NCBI GenBank assembly: GCA_003290165.1
Contig: QNQO01006270.1
Span: forward strand, 1-64,000
DNA length: 64,000 bases
Source of the DNA: Berberis thunbergii
Lineage: Eukaryota > Streptophyta > Magnoliopsida > Ranunculales > Berberidaceae
Reading direction: 5' to 3'
This document shows, one piece after another, positions 1-12,499 of this stretch; the stretch's first letter is position 1; each line of letters begins with the position of its first letter. Under the pieces are notes generated by a model. That model did not search any database and was not told the DNA's origin. It saw nothing but the letters and a program-made list of their open reading frames with translations. The translations under genes were made by a program, and so were the position numbers.

Positions 1-3000
1 AATAGGGTTACATTTAATTGAATGTGAATTTCGAAATTTAGGGTTTTATTTGGTGAGTTTAGAAGGTGGGTGTTTTCAGAAGTCCAGTGTGGGCGAATAA
101 CCACCCACCCTATAAAGGGGAAGATAACCTTTTTCCTTTTCCCTTTCCTCTTTTCTTCTTTCTCCTTCCTGTTTTGTTTCTTCACCAAAATAACAGACCA
201 CAAGAGAGAGGTCTGGCGAGAGAGAAACGGAGGAGCAGGCAACGGTGTCTTGGTGTTGATTTGGTGAATGGAGATGGTTACGGACGTAGTGGTGGCAATG
301 GTAGATATTTCGAGAGAGAGGGTTGTAACAGTGATGGTGGCGAGGTGATTGTTGCGGTGGGGGAGATCTGCCGAGGGCGGTGTGCTACTAACTGGTGAGT
401 TTCTTCATCTCCTTCACCTTTACTGTGAGTTTCGCCTTTCTCAATATAATTTTTGTTTGCGTTTTCGAATCTCTAAATCTTGATTCGTGTACGTGTTTTA
501 TTGATTATTGATTTAGTTGCAAACACCCCATTTCTCAGTTTTATGATTTAGATATGTTTTGATTGGTAAATTATTCACTTGATGATTTGCCTGTGAGAAC
601 TATTTGTTGTTTAGGTTTCCAGTTTTGAGGAATAGATAGTTTGGGTATGTAGTCTTTTATATTTTTAATGTATGATAGCCAGAGACTTATTTGTTATAAC
701 TATTAGCAAAGACAGAATTTTAATCTTCTTTTAGAACATATATGGTCATTTTCCTAGATTGAAAAATTGAGTTGATTGCAACTGTGTAATTACTCAGCTA
801 TTGGTTTAAATCTCTATCTGAGGACATTATTTTGATTTGCCTGACTATCTATAGTAGATGTCATATTTATCATGCAACAAAAGCAGAAATGCTTTCTTGA
901 CTAACAATAACTATTGTTATAGTTTATTCAGTTCATTAATCACTACTTGTGTTTAGAACCTATTTATTGTTGCTTGCATATACAAGGAACTGATAGCATC
1001 TTGCTTTTACCTCAATTAAGTGCAGCCTTTATCCAAATGTTGTTTTAGGTGGATCCCTTCAGTTAGTAATAGTTGGGGAGACCTGGAGTCTTCTTGATGC
1101 AATACGTCCATTCTTGTTAAGCAAATATGATTACTGACCTATTTTTATAAGAATTTGAGGAAGACAACCACTGTGAATAGGATTCGGAAGGTAGTTCCAT
1201 TAGTTGAAGGCAGAAACCTATATGGAGTTTTCAGGGAACAGGAAAACTCAAAATGACACAAAGGGAAGGAGTTGAATACAATAGAGTGTCCTTAATGAAA
1301 ATGTACCTTTAAAGCGGGGTCTTTCTATGCTAGCAGAACTGTGAACTTAAAGAGTTGGATATCATGATATTATTCTTCTTGGTCACTTGTATTATGTGAG
1401 TACAATTGTCAATGATGTTTGTTCTGTTGATGTTCTATGTGGATGATATGCTAGTCTCGGTAGAAGGATAAGAAGAGAAGAAGGAGATAATAGGATGCAG
1501 ATCGATTCAGTACCATTTGTTTTAATGACTAACAAGGACTCGTGTTTCTCTCATGTATATTCATTCACTAGTACATTATTATATGTGCAAATACATAGAG
1601 TCAGTTATTTTGTGCAGGATACATGCAGATGCAGTGATAATATCACTGGCAATCTCCTTCTGCAACTTGCAACTCTATATGAGTCTATGGTTTTGAAGGA
1701 GGATACCTCAAGTTATTAACTAATCTGGGGCAGGTTTTTAGGGTTTCTTTGAGGCTGTTCCAGGGGCTTATTCAGGTTCTTTTCTGGGCTAAATCAAAAG
1801 GATTTAGAGCTGATTCAGGTTTGTTTTAGGCGTGTTTCAGAGCTGTTGCAGGGGGGTTTATTCAATGTTGTTATAGGGCTGAACATGGTGTGTTTCACCT
1901 CTTATTCGGAGCTGGTTTCAGGTCTAATTCAGTGTTGAATAAGAGTTGTTTGAAGGGCTGAACAGCGCGTGAAGAGGGCTGAATCATGACTGTTTTGGGG
2001 TTCTGGGTGTAGCTCGAATGGTGTTAGATTTGACCCAGTTAAACAGCTCAATCAGTTCTTCTAGAACATATTGTTCGGAGCTTATGTTGATGCTAAGAGG
2101 TATGAGGATGTATTAGTTGTTTGTGGAAATGTTGGTTGGGGTTTTGTCCTAATGAATTACATACCCTTTGTTCTAAGTCTTGATCGGTTCTCGAGTTTGT
2201 TGAGCTTGCAAGAGAGATTCATGGGTTGATGGTTGTAATGGTATGTTAAGGATGTGTTTGCAGTAAATACGTTGTTGGATTTGTATGTGAAATGTGGGTG
2301 CTTGGAGATGCTTGTAAGTTGTTTGATTTATGTGATGGCAGCAGTGTGGAAGTAACCTATAGAAGTTGTATATAGGAGAGAAAGAGGTTGATGATAGGAA
2401 ACATTGAAGAATTGAATTGAATCCATACTGGGTGAAGAATTTTTTTGTTAACATTGGAAGAGGGATCATCTTAGGGGCTGGTCATTTTAATTGGTGTATA
2501 CTGTACGAATATTGCTGTAATGGAAATGACAGGTTTCATTTCAGATAATTCATTGTGAGATTTTAGGCATGTTTGAGAATGAGTTGCCTTATTTGTGGTG
2601 TTTTGTGTCGCAAAACGCGTGATCTTCACTATTGTGATCTGTTTGAATGTATGACTTTCTCCTACCTTGCTGGGTTCATGTTTTGGGTATTTGCATGATT
2701 TCTACGAGGTTACATTTGTATGTTTGTGACTTAAATTTGATTGTTATGGTAAGATTGCGTTGCTGAAAAGAATTTATTTATTGTATCAAATGGGTTTTGA
2801 TCCCCGCTCTATTACAAAAAGTTTGTTTATGAAACTGCTAGTTTTTTCCCCAAAAATGTGGGTGGATACGGTTGTGAATCATTTTATAAAGGATAAAATG
2901 TTACTTGATCACCGTGTTATCTAATAAGCATGATTTATGAATTGCTATGTTTTCCCCCAAAAATGTGGGTGAATAGATGGTGAATCAATTTATGTATGAC

Positions 3001-4138
3001 AAAATGTCATTGTGGAGAATTTCTGAATTATCAAAAATAAATGACATTGGTAAACCTTGATTTCTGAAAATATAAAACCATTGGATTTGTATCACTTAGA
3101 ACTATCACACTTCTTTTGTTTATTATTTCCCCTCTCTTACTAGAGAAACTAAATGACCAGTGGGTCGTCTTGGGGAGTTGGGGCACTCATTTCTTACTAG
3201 AGAAACTAAAATAACTTCGGGTTAGGTCTTGCGAAAATGAGGTGGAATTGTTATGGCTAAAATAGGCTTGATATTTATCCGTCAAAAATGTGACGTGATT
3301 ATGCGCATTGATAGCCCAAGGGTGGCTTTTGGTACTCATATAGTTAGGAGTATCCGCAATGCATGCCTGTATGTGATGTCCCCACTTGGCATGGATGACG
3401 GAGTAGTCCTCCTTTATATGAGAGAGGCATACGGGCATGTATGTCCGGCACGGAGCGGTGCGAATGTGGTATCGTCTAAGTGATCAATCCGTTAAAAAGA
3501 TGAACCTAATTCTATAAAAATGATAAATTACATTGCATTGTTTCTAATCTTTTTATTGCAGGATCGCAAGTCCACTAATATTTTTGCAGGGTCAGACTTG
3601 CCATAGTCAACTCCTATAGGGGTAAGTACAGTACAGGCATATTTACTTATTAGGATGATGATTTGATTGCCCTCGTTGAGGAACTAAATTCTTGGAACTG
3701 TTGTTTCTTGCATCACACTCTTGCCTCGTTGAGGAACTACCTATTGGTGTCATGGTTTGTTGTTTTGTGTTTTGCTTGATGTTTATCACGTGCGATTTTA
3801 TTGATTTTGGAATGAAGATTCTCACACCAGCTTTATTGCTGACCCAAGTGAGCTTTTGCTTCTTGGGTACATTCCTTTGGGAATGTAGCCGATAGCCTTT
3901 CAGGTTTAGAGACTTTTGAGCAGCGTTACGGGAGTTTCACTAGTGGGGCTAGCGACGTCAATTTTTTCTGGTTAGAGTTTTGTTATAAATTTTAGTTTGT
4001 TCATATTTTCTAAACTATATTTTGTCATTGTTGCTAAATGTTCTGTTGTTATTGAATTTCACGTCCCGAGTTTTGGGGGAAACGGATAATCTACATGAAT
4101 TTTAGGATTTCATTTTCTTCGAAAATCATTGCGTGACA
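1..4138 (+). mobile_element. Large LTR-like repeat, copy A (left end outside window)
   Basis: The first ~500 bases and 2815-4138 match the two ends of the repeat at 22513-25760, including the leader after a TATA-like site, a CT-rich stretch and the last ~1.3 kb. By alignment to copy B the true start lies about 54 bases left of the window. The right end reads GCGTGACA at 4131-4138, the counterpart of copy B's GGGGCGTGACC. Plant LTRs of the Tekay/Del kind often begin TGTAACACCC, so this is probably a solo LTR or LTR-like non-autonomous element; that class assignment is inference. The middle (about 500-2800) differs from copy B and holds decayed Copia-like pieces. ORFs near the left end lie in the leader and are not genes. 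Confidence 0.7.
1412..1471 (+). pseudogene. Copia reverse transcriptase fragment inside copy A
   Basis: A short open stretch reads FVLLMFYVDDMLVS. This is the YVDD catalytic box of a Ty1/Copia reverse transcriptase with its hydrophobic lead-in. It ends at a TAA at 1469-1471, and the flanking frames are broken. It shows that the interior of copy A contains Copia pol sequence. No other RT block can be read with confidence nearby. Confidence 0.5.
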
Positions 4139-4933
4139 TACGGATCGGTAAAAGGTGGTTGAGGGAGGCATTGTTGTAGTTGATTGAAGGGGTTGAGATT
4201 GGGGATAATTGTGTAGATGGAGGTAAGGATCATTGTTGGTGAAGGGAGGAAGGAGTGGATGAAATTGAGGCGAGGGTATTACCAGAGACGTCCACGAGGA
4301 TGGCTCGGAGACAATAATGAGTTTGAATCAGGGAGTCAGTAGATTCAGAATAGGAGAGTGTAGATCACATATGATTTAGGATGTAAGTAGCAGTTGGGGA
4401 GTAAAATCTTTGGATAATCAATGTTTAATTTGCATAGTTATTATTGGTAGTTGAAAAATGGTTTTGGTTACTCACAGTTATTTGATGCGATTTGATGTGC
4501 GGGGACGGCGTATCAAAAGAAAAGGATGAATGGAGAAGATCAAGTGAGGGTGATTAATGGTGGAGCAATGATGAGCTTGGGGAGGATAGACCCGTACTAC
4601 GTTGGAAACCTGCAAAAGAAATAAAAAAAAATTTAAAAAAATAGAACAAAATTGTACCAGTCACAAGAACAAGATGAGAACAGAGCTCAATGGAAGAAAG
4701 GGGAGCAAAGTGGGGGAGAAAAAAGGTACTGATGAGAAGGAAATGAGGGTATAAAAGTGGATACTGAGATTCAAAGAGTGGAAGGAAATAAGAAGTCAGT
4801 TCACTATCAATTGGAACCTATGAACTTCTTTTGCGGCTGGTTGTTTCTCTCTCTATGCCCCACCTTCCTAACTGCTAGTTAAATAAAATGCAACAAGTGG
4901 TAGGAAGTACAAAAAAATTATAAGCTACTATAC
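4139..4933. other. No gene seen; purine-rich intergenic DNA
   Basis: This stretch follows the right end of copy A. It is rich in GA and GGA runs with a poly-A stretch near 4620-4650. No protein similarity, splice pattern or repeat boundary could be recognised. Confidence 0.5.
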
Positions 4934-4943
4934 ATTGAGCCAT

Positions 4944-5083
4944 GACCTTTGCTAGGGTTGAGGGAGGGAGCGAGGGAAAGGGGCGAGGGATAGGTGGTAA
5001 CCACCCATCTCGAGGCGGATGGGTGGCTTCCACCCATCCCTCGCTCCCTCCCTCGTTCCCTCCCTCGACCCCTAGAATTTCTG
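4944..5083. mobile_element. Foldback element with 10-bp target duplication
   Basis: A 140-bp near-palindrome. The left arm runs CTAGGGTTGAGGGAGGG and onward; the right arm is the inverse, ending CCCTCGACCCCTAG. The arms meet in a centre carrying ACCACCC/GGGTGG. The direct repeat ATTGAGCCAT lies exactly on both sides (4934-4943 and 5084-5093). A 9-10 bp duplication is typical of Mutator-like transposons, so a Mutator-type foldback MITE is likely; that assignment is inference. No coding capacity. Confidence 0.65.
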
Positions 5084-5093
5084 ATTGAGCCAT

Positions 5094-5609
5094 ACATCAT
5101 GGTGAGGAATTTAGTTTTGGAGAAGAAGACAATCTCTATACCATTGATATTCATAGAGATTTTGACATGTAGGTTGAGATGATTTTGTAATTGCCCAGGC
5201 CTCAAAATTCTTGTAATTATTTCAAGATTGTAAAAGACTAAGATTGTCATTTGACATTGTTATTTAAGCACGGTCAACAAATTCGGCTTTATAGTCATTT
5301 GATTAGAAAAGTAGGTAGTAATTAGTCAATACTCTTATCTACGGGTACTTATATGGTTTAATTTGTAGAGAAATATGTTCTTTTCGTTTTCTTTTTATGT
5401 GTAGAAAAGTAGGGAGTAATTAGAAAAGAATGATATTTGTAGAAAATTAGGCTTTCTTTTCTTTTTCTTCAAGTTTCTAACAATATTACAATGCCTTCGT
5501 TCAATATCATTTGCCTTCTTTTGTTTTTGTCATATGTTAGCATGTTCTACAATTCTAGCCTATTTTTATTAGGGTGGAATGCTAAAATAAATTTTTTCAT
5601 ATTTTTTTA
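5094..5609. other. No gene seen
   Basis: AT-rich intergenic sequence with no recognisable coding frame, repeat end or RNA gene. Confidence 0.5.
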
Positions 5610-6060
5610 GAAACTCACAATAATTTAAATATTGATGGGTTCAAAAAAAGCTTATAAACCAAAACATAATCGAAACTTAACAAAGTTTTACAACTTCAAT
5701 TTATTCTCAAAATTCAACAAAAACTATCTATTGCATCGGCCAATGGCTTTAATTTATATTGAGCTAAGCATGCTAAGCAAACAACTACTTTCCTAAACAA
5801 AATAGAAACCCACCCCAACTCCAACTTGAATTGAATTCTTATTCTAATTGCAAAAGCAAAAGGCCTAATCATAAATCTTATTGGACTTGTACTCCTGGTT
5901 AGGCATTTATATGGACCGACCCAATTATTAATTAAATAATACAATAATTAAAATACTTATATTATATCATTTTCCTCCGCTTCGAAAAGTTCATCCTTAA
6001 GCTTTGAGAAGGAAATCTCCAAAAAAATGTGCCACTAAATGTCGACCTCGAACTTTGCCT
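5610..6060 (-). mobile_element. Gypsy-like 3' fragment, minus orientation
   Basis: Read on the minus strand, this matches 28990-29345. It begins with the polyprotein tail and a purine tract running into TGATATAATA, followed by LTR-like sequence containing TTGAATTTTGAGAATAAATT and ending near AACCCATCAA. The tail in the sister copy reads LRSSFWKREKNDVI, which resembles the C-terminal ends of plant Ty3-gypsy polyproteins ahead of the polypurine tract. No other pol domain is visible beside it. Confidence 0.5.
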
Positions 6061-7299
6061 TCGTAGTTACTCTTACCATAAATCAAACAAACATAATCTT
6101 CTCTATGAATCCTAGACTTAGGAACTTTGAACAACCCCAACCCATTTTGCAAACCAAAACCACTTCATCCCTCCAAACCAAAACTCCCAAATCACTCAAT
6201 CAATTTAGGTTATTTTTCTTCAACAATGAAAACCTCATAAGCAACAATGGAAACCTCATAAGAAATAATGGCACAATAGACCTGGGAGCTGGAGAGCAAC
6301 ATCACCATGAAGTCCTCCGCATCGTGTTCCACCGTCGATGCTGACTCCATCTACTCGTATGACGAGGCTGCTTGAATATAGTCATTAATGCTCGCTCTGG
6401 TGGGACAACAAAGATCAAAGGTTTTTATTTTTTATTCCCTCTCTCACATCACATCCACTTCCATTTCTGCCTCCTCTATTTTCTTCCCCCTCTCACCCAC
6501 ACCCATCTTGAATTTGTTATGAAGGGTCAATGTGAGGCAGAAGTGTTTAAAATGGTGGAGGAGTAATAAAAAAATGAGGAGGAGGAGGATGAGAGATTGG
6601 AGAAGCAAAGACGGAGATCAGAAGTAGAGACGAAGAGATAAAAAGGAAGGAATTGAAGTATGGTGGCTAATGTGCAGATGAAGACGAAGATTGTTAATGG
6701 GAACTTGAGATCTGTTGCATAGTTCCAAACAACACCCACTGACATCTTGTTTGGTCTCTGGAGAGATCTCTGTCAATATCCATGGATCTGTGGATTGGAA
6801 AACGCAAAAAGTAATTCCATTCAATAGAAAACAAATAAACAAGAATTTTTACCAAGATGGCATGCTTCTGACCTGGTTCAAATCGGATCTGCCAAGAAAA
6901 AATTGCTATCCCAGATCGACACGGACAATCCCCACCCCAACTCACTACGTAGTGGCTTGCGGATAACCATACAACTTTTGTATACATCAAACATGAGTGG
7001 TTTCTCCTACTCTCGTTAAATGTGTACGAAAGGTATAAGGTTATCCGTCGGTTGTTGCGTTGTGAGGCCGAAACACATGACACAATTTTTACAGGTTTTC
7101 TTATGAAATAAAAATTTGAAAATCAAATAAGTACGCAAGAACGAAGTGGTTGTCATAAACAAGGATATAAACTAATATATTCAATTCATTAAAGTGTGAT
7201 TTGCAATTTGGGAATCCTAACTCTACTCAAATCCAAAAAGGAAAAGAGAAGATGGAGAAAAAGATCTCCAAGTTCGTGGGTGTTATCTACACCCCCAGT
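6061..7299. other. No supported gene
   Basis: Several short open frames occur on both strands, but none resembles a known protein or shows a consistent exon pattern. A CT-rich leader-like stretch lies at 6430-6500 and a GA-rich stretch at 6560-6640. These could be remnants of a degraded gene or transposon, but this cannot be decided from the sequence. Confidence 0.4.
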
Positions 7300-8442
7300 T
7301 GATAGCCTTATAAATGATACATTTTAAGTCTTTAATTTTATATTTGTTATGTCTCAATATCTAATAAAAGTATTTCATTATGTGTATTTTGTAGAAAATC
7401 AAACACTAATCTCAAATCATACACAAAACACAATAAGGCCAAGTTCAACAACTAAAAAGCCCATTGGAAGTTCACACATGCATTGTCAAAGACTAAAGAT
7501 CTTCGAGCCCAAGACCCATGAAGTCAAGCCCACAAAGTATCATCATCTATGGATCTCGAAGATATCAACTTGAAGATTTGGACATCCACATAAAAACTTC
7601 ATCATAGCCAAAAAATCTCTACAAACTCCACTATCTATGCTCATATTTGGACTCCATCACTTTTACACTCCACCTTAGTTCACTTTTACACTCTTCCATA
7701 TATTTACTTGACACTTTTATAGTCCACTTCATTTTACTCCAACACTTTTCTTTATTTACTCCACCTTCCATCCCATTATCTCTACACATACGTGTCACCC
7801 TTCTACATCTATAAATACCCCACACATGGAGATACTAGAAGAAAAAAAGACTTTTGAAACACCTTTGAGAGAGAAATAATTGAAGTAGTTATAGTTTAGA
7901 AAAGAAATAAGTGAAGTTTGGCCTAGAGCTTACCATGTTTGGGTAACGTTCCATCTTAGGGTGTGGGTGAGCTCATGGGAGGATAGCTTTAAGATGACTC
8001 TATTTTAGATTAGTTATCTTCATTTTAATGTATTAGATAATCATGTGTAGTTAGATTTGTCTTGTAGCTTGATTGTATCATGAATCTATGAAGTAAGTTA
8101 GATGTTTTGTGTTTCATCATATGAATTCAATTCATGTTTTCTTCTTTTATTTCTTAAGCTAGAGATTAGATAAGTTTTTATACTTGCAATTTCTCTAACA
8201 AGCTCCTTACAATGTTTTACATATTATTAGTCTAAGTTTCATTGTGATTTGCTAGATATTTGGTATTTCATTTAAGTATGGACTCTTTGTATGCTTTAAA
8301 ATCCACATTTCTAATATACTTAAGCTTGAAATCAATTTGCTCATGATGCCATATTTTCCATCCTTAGGTGAGATGAGAATCTATCTTAGGATGTGTTAAT
8401 GAATTTTGGAAAAGATTAATCTAAGAGTGACTGAATGGTGTC
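7300..8442 (+). other. Unclassified LTR-like or LARD-like sequence with a TATA box
   Basis: A TATA box (TATAAATACCCC) at about 7811 is followed by a GA-rich leader and non-coding, T-rich sequence up to the Tat element at 8443. After that element the sequence may resume at 28468. No open frame is meaningful. The layout resembles a retroelement LTR plus leader, but no matching LTR or primer site was found. Confidence 0.3.
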
Positions 8443-8793
8443 TGATGATACATAACAGTGATCGCACCCCTGAATTGTACACGTGTCGTGATAATCTCAA
8501 GGAACCACAGGTTCGAGCAACAGCCCAATACGGATCCAGCTCGAGCGATTCTCAGCTCGCTCAACTCCAGCCCACCAAGCAGGCCCAAACTCTCACAGCA
8601 CGCTAGGCCCACATGTCTCACAGCTATCCACGATACCGTAAGCTCTTTTCAGGCAAGTATCTCGAGGATCTGCTTCGGACGGGCAACTACAGCTGCTCTT
8701 TGTTTCTTGATAGGAAGCAAATACTAGAGTATCTTCCACACACAAAACTCCCTTCTATGGAATGATCTCGGATTGGGAACTATCTCCCGCATA
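8443..8793 (+). repeat. 5' LTR of Tat-like element, left half
   Basis: Starts TGATGATAC, the same start as the related LTR ending at 49156 (read on the minus strand). It matches 27787-28130 of the 3' LTR, including the TACACGTGTC motif, until the CACTA insertion at 8794. Confidence 0.85.
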
Positions 8794-9110
8794 CACTACA
8801 CCAAAAGAGCCATTTAGCTACGCCGAGCTGCCCACGGTTTTAAACCGTTGGTACATTTGCCACGGCTAAAGACCGTAGCTATATGTACCAACGGCTTAAA
8901 ACCGTGGCTAATAAACACCCTGGCCACGGTTTAAAACCGTTGGTATATTTGGCATGGTTTAAAACCGTTACTAATATTAGCAACGGCTATAGATCGTGGG
9001 AAGTGTTCGCAACGGCCCAAAACCGTTGCAAAAAAAAAATTAGCAACGGTTTTAAACCGTGGCTAGCTTTAGCAACGGCTAAAAACCGTGGCTACATGAA
9101 AAGCAAAAAA
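8794..9110. repeat. CACTA left subterminal repeat array
   Basis: About ten copies, in both orientations, of a motif like AACGGTTTTAAACCGTGGCTA, spaced 20-40 bases apart. Each copy is itself a short palindrome around TTTAAA. Confidence 0.9.
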
Positions 9111-9400
9111 AATTGGGCGGGCTATTTTTGGCGCTCGACGTTCCCTCCTCGACTTTCATCGACAAAATTTTCACAAATTCGTCTCTCCCTCGACCTGCTT
9201 CCCTCCCTCGACGGTTCCCTCCATCGACCTGCTCCCTCCCTCGACTCGACTTCTCCCTGCTCCCTCCCTCGACTTCCCTCCTCCTCTCCTTCCCTGCTCC
9301 CTCGATTTCCCTGGTCCTCCCTCGATTTCCCTGCTCCTCCCTCGAGTTCCCTGCTCCTCCCTCGACTTCCCTCGACTTCAAAATCGACAGCCACTGCAAC
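9111..9400. repeat. CCCTCGAC-type minisatellite
   Basis: Repeats of TTCCCTCCCTCGACC and shorter variants fill this stretch. It then runs into ACAGGTACTCTCTCT, which looks like a splice donor and CT-rich leader. Long low-complexity frames on both strands come from the repeat and are not genes. It may be the leader of a transcript starting in the CACTA end; that is inference. Confidence 0.7.
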
Positions 9401-11194
9401 CGAACAGGTACTCTCTCTCTCTCTTTATTTATGTGAAATTAGGGTTCATCAGGGTTCTCTTTTATTTAGGATGAAATTAGGGATCGATGATTTGTTTTTT
9501 TTTACAATGAGCATTTTGTTTGACTGTTTCATTCATCAGTAATGTTTTAAGACGATTCTTCAAAGCCTTTGATTCTTCAAAGCCTTTGATTCTTTCATGC
9601 CTTCTTTTTCTTCCTCGTAGCGGCTACGCCGTATAAGAACATCTAGTCATATTAGTTGCGGTCTCTGCCCTTGTATCAGGGTTGTACTTGGGGCTTTTGT
9701 AACACAAGTGACTATCCTATTGGGGTTCTTAATAATTATATCAGGGCCTTGAAATGCATTTTTTACAAAACAAGAAAAAGAAAAGAATATTGTGCTCAAA
9801 TAGATATATTGTCACCAAAAGGACAAAAGATTTATGGAGCGGATGCATCTTAATTGCTATAATTCTACTTCGAACAAATGGCAGGAAGTCTATATACTAT
9901 ATATATAACACACCATCGACATTTTGAATGACCCTGCTAGAAATATGAAATGGTCTTAAAGATCAATTATTGGTAGATATTTCTTTGATGATGGAAATTT
10001 TGTGGTAAGAACAATCGGCCTTTTAAGTAGCAAGGTTGCCATAGGCATGCACACTTCCTGGCAAGTCAATTTTTTATCCAAGGAGATGGCTCCTACTGTA
10101 ATAACTAGCTAGCTGCATTTTATGTATTATTATACATATATATGCTTTTAACATGTAGGTTATGTAGACAATTATCGACCTAAGATTGGTCACACAGAAA
10201 GTGAATGTTATTCAATCTGTGATCTCTCATTCAATCTCCATTTTCTACTCTTGCTTTCAATGTCTTATCTGTTCATTTCTGCTAAAAACAAAACCTAAAT
10301 CATTGGTTAGATGCTACGAACATAATGGGATTTTTTTTTGTTTGTATGGATTGAAATGAATATGGGTTTGAATTTGTTTGTATGGATTGGGATCATTTTA
10401 TCAGTTTGGGCTTTACAGTTTTGTTGTAGTTTATGAGGGTTTTCTTGGGGACTGGTTAGAAAATAGGATTTTGATTTATGAGATGAAATTTTTGATAAAT
10501 GAGTTTGATTTTGCAGTCCGGAAGCTGAAGTTGATAAAGGGTTTTCACGCTTTGGGGTCAAGTTGTTTATTTTTGGTGAGAATTTTGTTCTTTTGTTTAG
10601 CTCTGTTTATTTAGATGTATTAATGTTTAGTGAAGGATTTGATGATTAGACAGACCAAAAGTTTCTAACTTGGATACTTGATGATCTTTATCGGAATGTC
10701 GAGTTTGGTATAGTACCAATCAAATATGAAGTTTATGATTTTTCCTTTCAGTCTATTTGTTTTCTTTTTATATTATGTGTTCTGACTTTTAATAGCTCAG
10801 ATTCAATTTATTATAGGTTGAACTTGGATTTTGGGGATATTCTAATAGAGTCAACTTTAATGATACATAGGAGAACCAATATTTACTCCCTCTGTTGTTG
10901 TCTTTGGTGATTTACAAGGTGCATTCTACAAAAACCTGAATTGCAGTTATTTGAGTAATTTCTTTTAATGTAATGAGGGGTTTCTAATAAAAATTTATTA
11001 AACCTACAAAATAAACATACAATAGTTTAGTTTACATTAGCATTTCAGTCTATTATTTAACTTCCATTTCTTCTTGCATGATATCACAATGACAATATAA
11101 CCATTGTATGGTGTATGCCACATTTCAAGATATCTCTTGAGAAGATAAAAATTACCTTCTAAACCTTCGTAATGTTGAAATATTTTAGTCGAAA
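9401..11194. other. CACTA interior, no gene recognised
   Basis: Intron-like, T-rich sequence with a short local duplication (GATTCTTCAAAGCCTTT, about 9550-9590). It may hold further captured intron sequence of the polymerase kappa gene. No exon could be recognised. Confidence 0.4.
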
Positions 11195-12271
11195 ACCTGT
11201 AGAGACATTGGTTAATCCTTCATTGAAGGGAAAACCAATGGCTGTTGGTGGCATGTCTATGATCTCCACAGCTAACTATGAGGTGTGAATAGCTAACTGT
11301 ATGTTTTAATAAACAAAGATATCAAAATTGATTTTACCACATAAGTGCTTTGGTGATCAATAAGTAATAAGTTCTAGTAAGTTGTTGACTAGGCATCTAG
11401 CATACTTCTATGCTTTGGTAAACAACTCTATGTGAGCATGACTGACAACTGTTGACTATTCACTATTCAGGCACGCAAATATGGGGTTCGCGCAACAATG
11501 CCAGGTTTTATTGCACGCAAGTTATGCCCAAAATTGATTTTTGTTCCAGTAGATTTCAAAAAATATACTTATTACAGTGAGTTAACCAGAAAAGGTTGGT
11601 AACGCTTGCATGGATATTCTTACTGTGTATGCTTGAGGATTCGTTGTTTGTGTTGGTAAAATGTTCTTGTTTTTTTAGTTTTCCAGAAATATGACCCCAA
11701 CTTCATTGCATCTAGTCTGGACGAAGCCTACCTTGATATAAGTTATATCTGTAAAGAAAGGGATGTTAGGAGTGAAGAAGTAAGTTTACAACTCAAATAA
11801 ATAATTCCTTGAACTGTGTTATTTTTCTCACCTTAACATTGTGGATTTAATTGATCAAGCGTTTATTTTTAATCCATATCTAACCTTACAACCTTTATTT
11901 TTCTCTTTTTTACCCTCATCTGGAAGATCGCTTCTGAACTCAGAACAACTATTTACGAGGAGACTGGTCTTACATGTAGTGCTGGAGTGGCACCAAACCG
12001 CTTGCTTGCTAAGGTAGTTGTTTGATATCTGATCATTTTAGTTGTAATTTATCTTTTGCATGGTTTTGTCTGACTGTGGATAACAGTTGCCCTCTATAAA
12101 GGTTGGTGGTGTTGTTTTTTATTCACCACGCCCTCCCGTGCGCACGTATATTTTACTTTTCTGGCGTGCTTGTAGGTATGCTCAGATATAAACAAGCCGA
12201 ATGGACAGTTTGTTTTGCCAAATAATCGGTTGGCTGTGACAACATTCATATCTACACTACCTATACGGAAG
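11195..12271 (+). pseudogene. POLK: Captured DNA polymerase kappa (DinB/Y-family) gene fragment, five exons
   Basis: Exons at about 11195-11282, 11471-11594, 11679-11779, 11927-12013 and 12176-12271 have consensus GT-AG borders. They encode a contiguous part of the palm and fingers of plant polymerase kappa, a translesion DNA polymerase. Readable blocks are GKPMAVGGMSMISTANYE, RATMPGFIARKLCP, the catalytic SSLDEAYLDIS (the SxDE box), GLTCSAGVAPNRLLAKVCSD and NKPNGQFVLPN. The N-terminus and everything after the last block (rest of palm, little finger, zinc fingers) are missing. The first exon has a one-base insertion near 11225 between the VETL and KGKPM blocks; the other four are open and in phase. 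It is captured inside the CACTA and cannot make a full polymerase. Confidence 0.93.
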
Positions 12272-12499
12272 GTATCTGTGGTTCTTTATGTTATTATGCA
12301 CCAATTCTGCAATTATTAAGTTTATAATGCTCATCAATTATTAAGGTGATTGAATTTCCATAAATGGAAAATTGCAAGTTATTTAAATTTTCTCGATTTT
12401 TCATTCTTCTAGTACACGTGTTTCCCATTATCTTATCACGTTTATCTGTGAATGTTGCTCTGGCGTACTTGCTGTTGTTTTATGCGGATACATATTGTG

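Noticed and set aside
66..398. 110-codon open frame at the left edge, and the related 158-codon frame at 22632-23108
   Set aside because: Both lie in the leader of the large LTR-like repeat. Their sequences are CT-derived low complexity and the two frames do not agree along their length.
6694..7083. 129-codon minus-strand frame
   Set aside because: Weak resemblance to a receptor-kinase lectin region was considered but no motif held up.
9079..9542. Long Ser/Pro-rich and Arg/Glu-rich frames on both strands
   Set aside because: They are translations of the CCCTCGAC minisatellite in several frames and have no protein similarity.
11195..12271. Polymerase kappa fragment considered as a functional gene
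   Set aside because: It lacks both ends of the protein, has a frameshift in the first exon and lies inside a CACTA element with other gene pieces.
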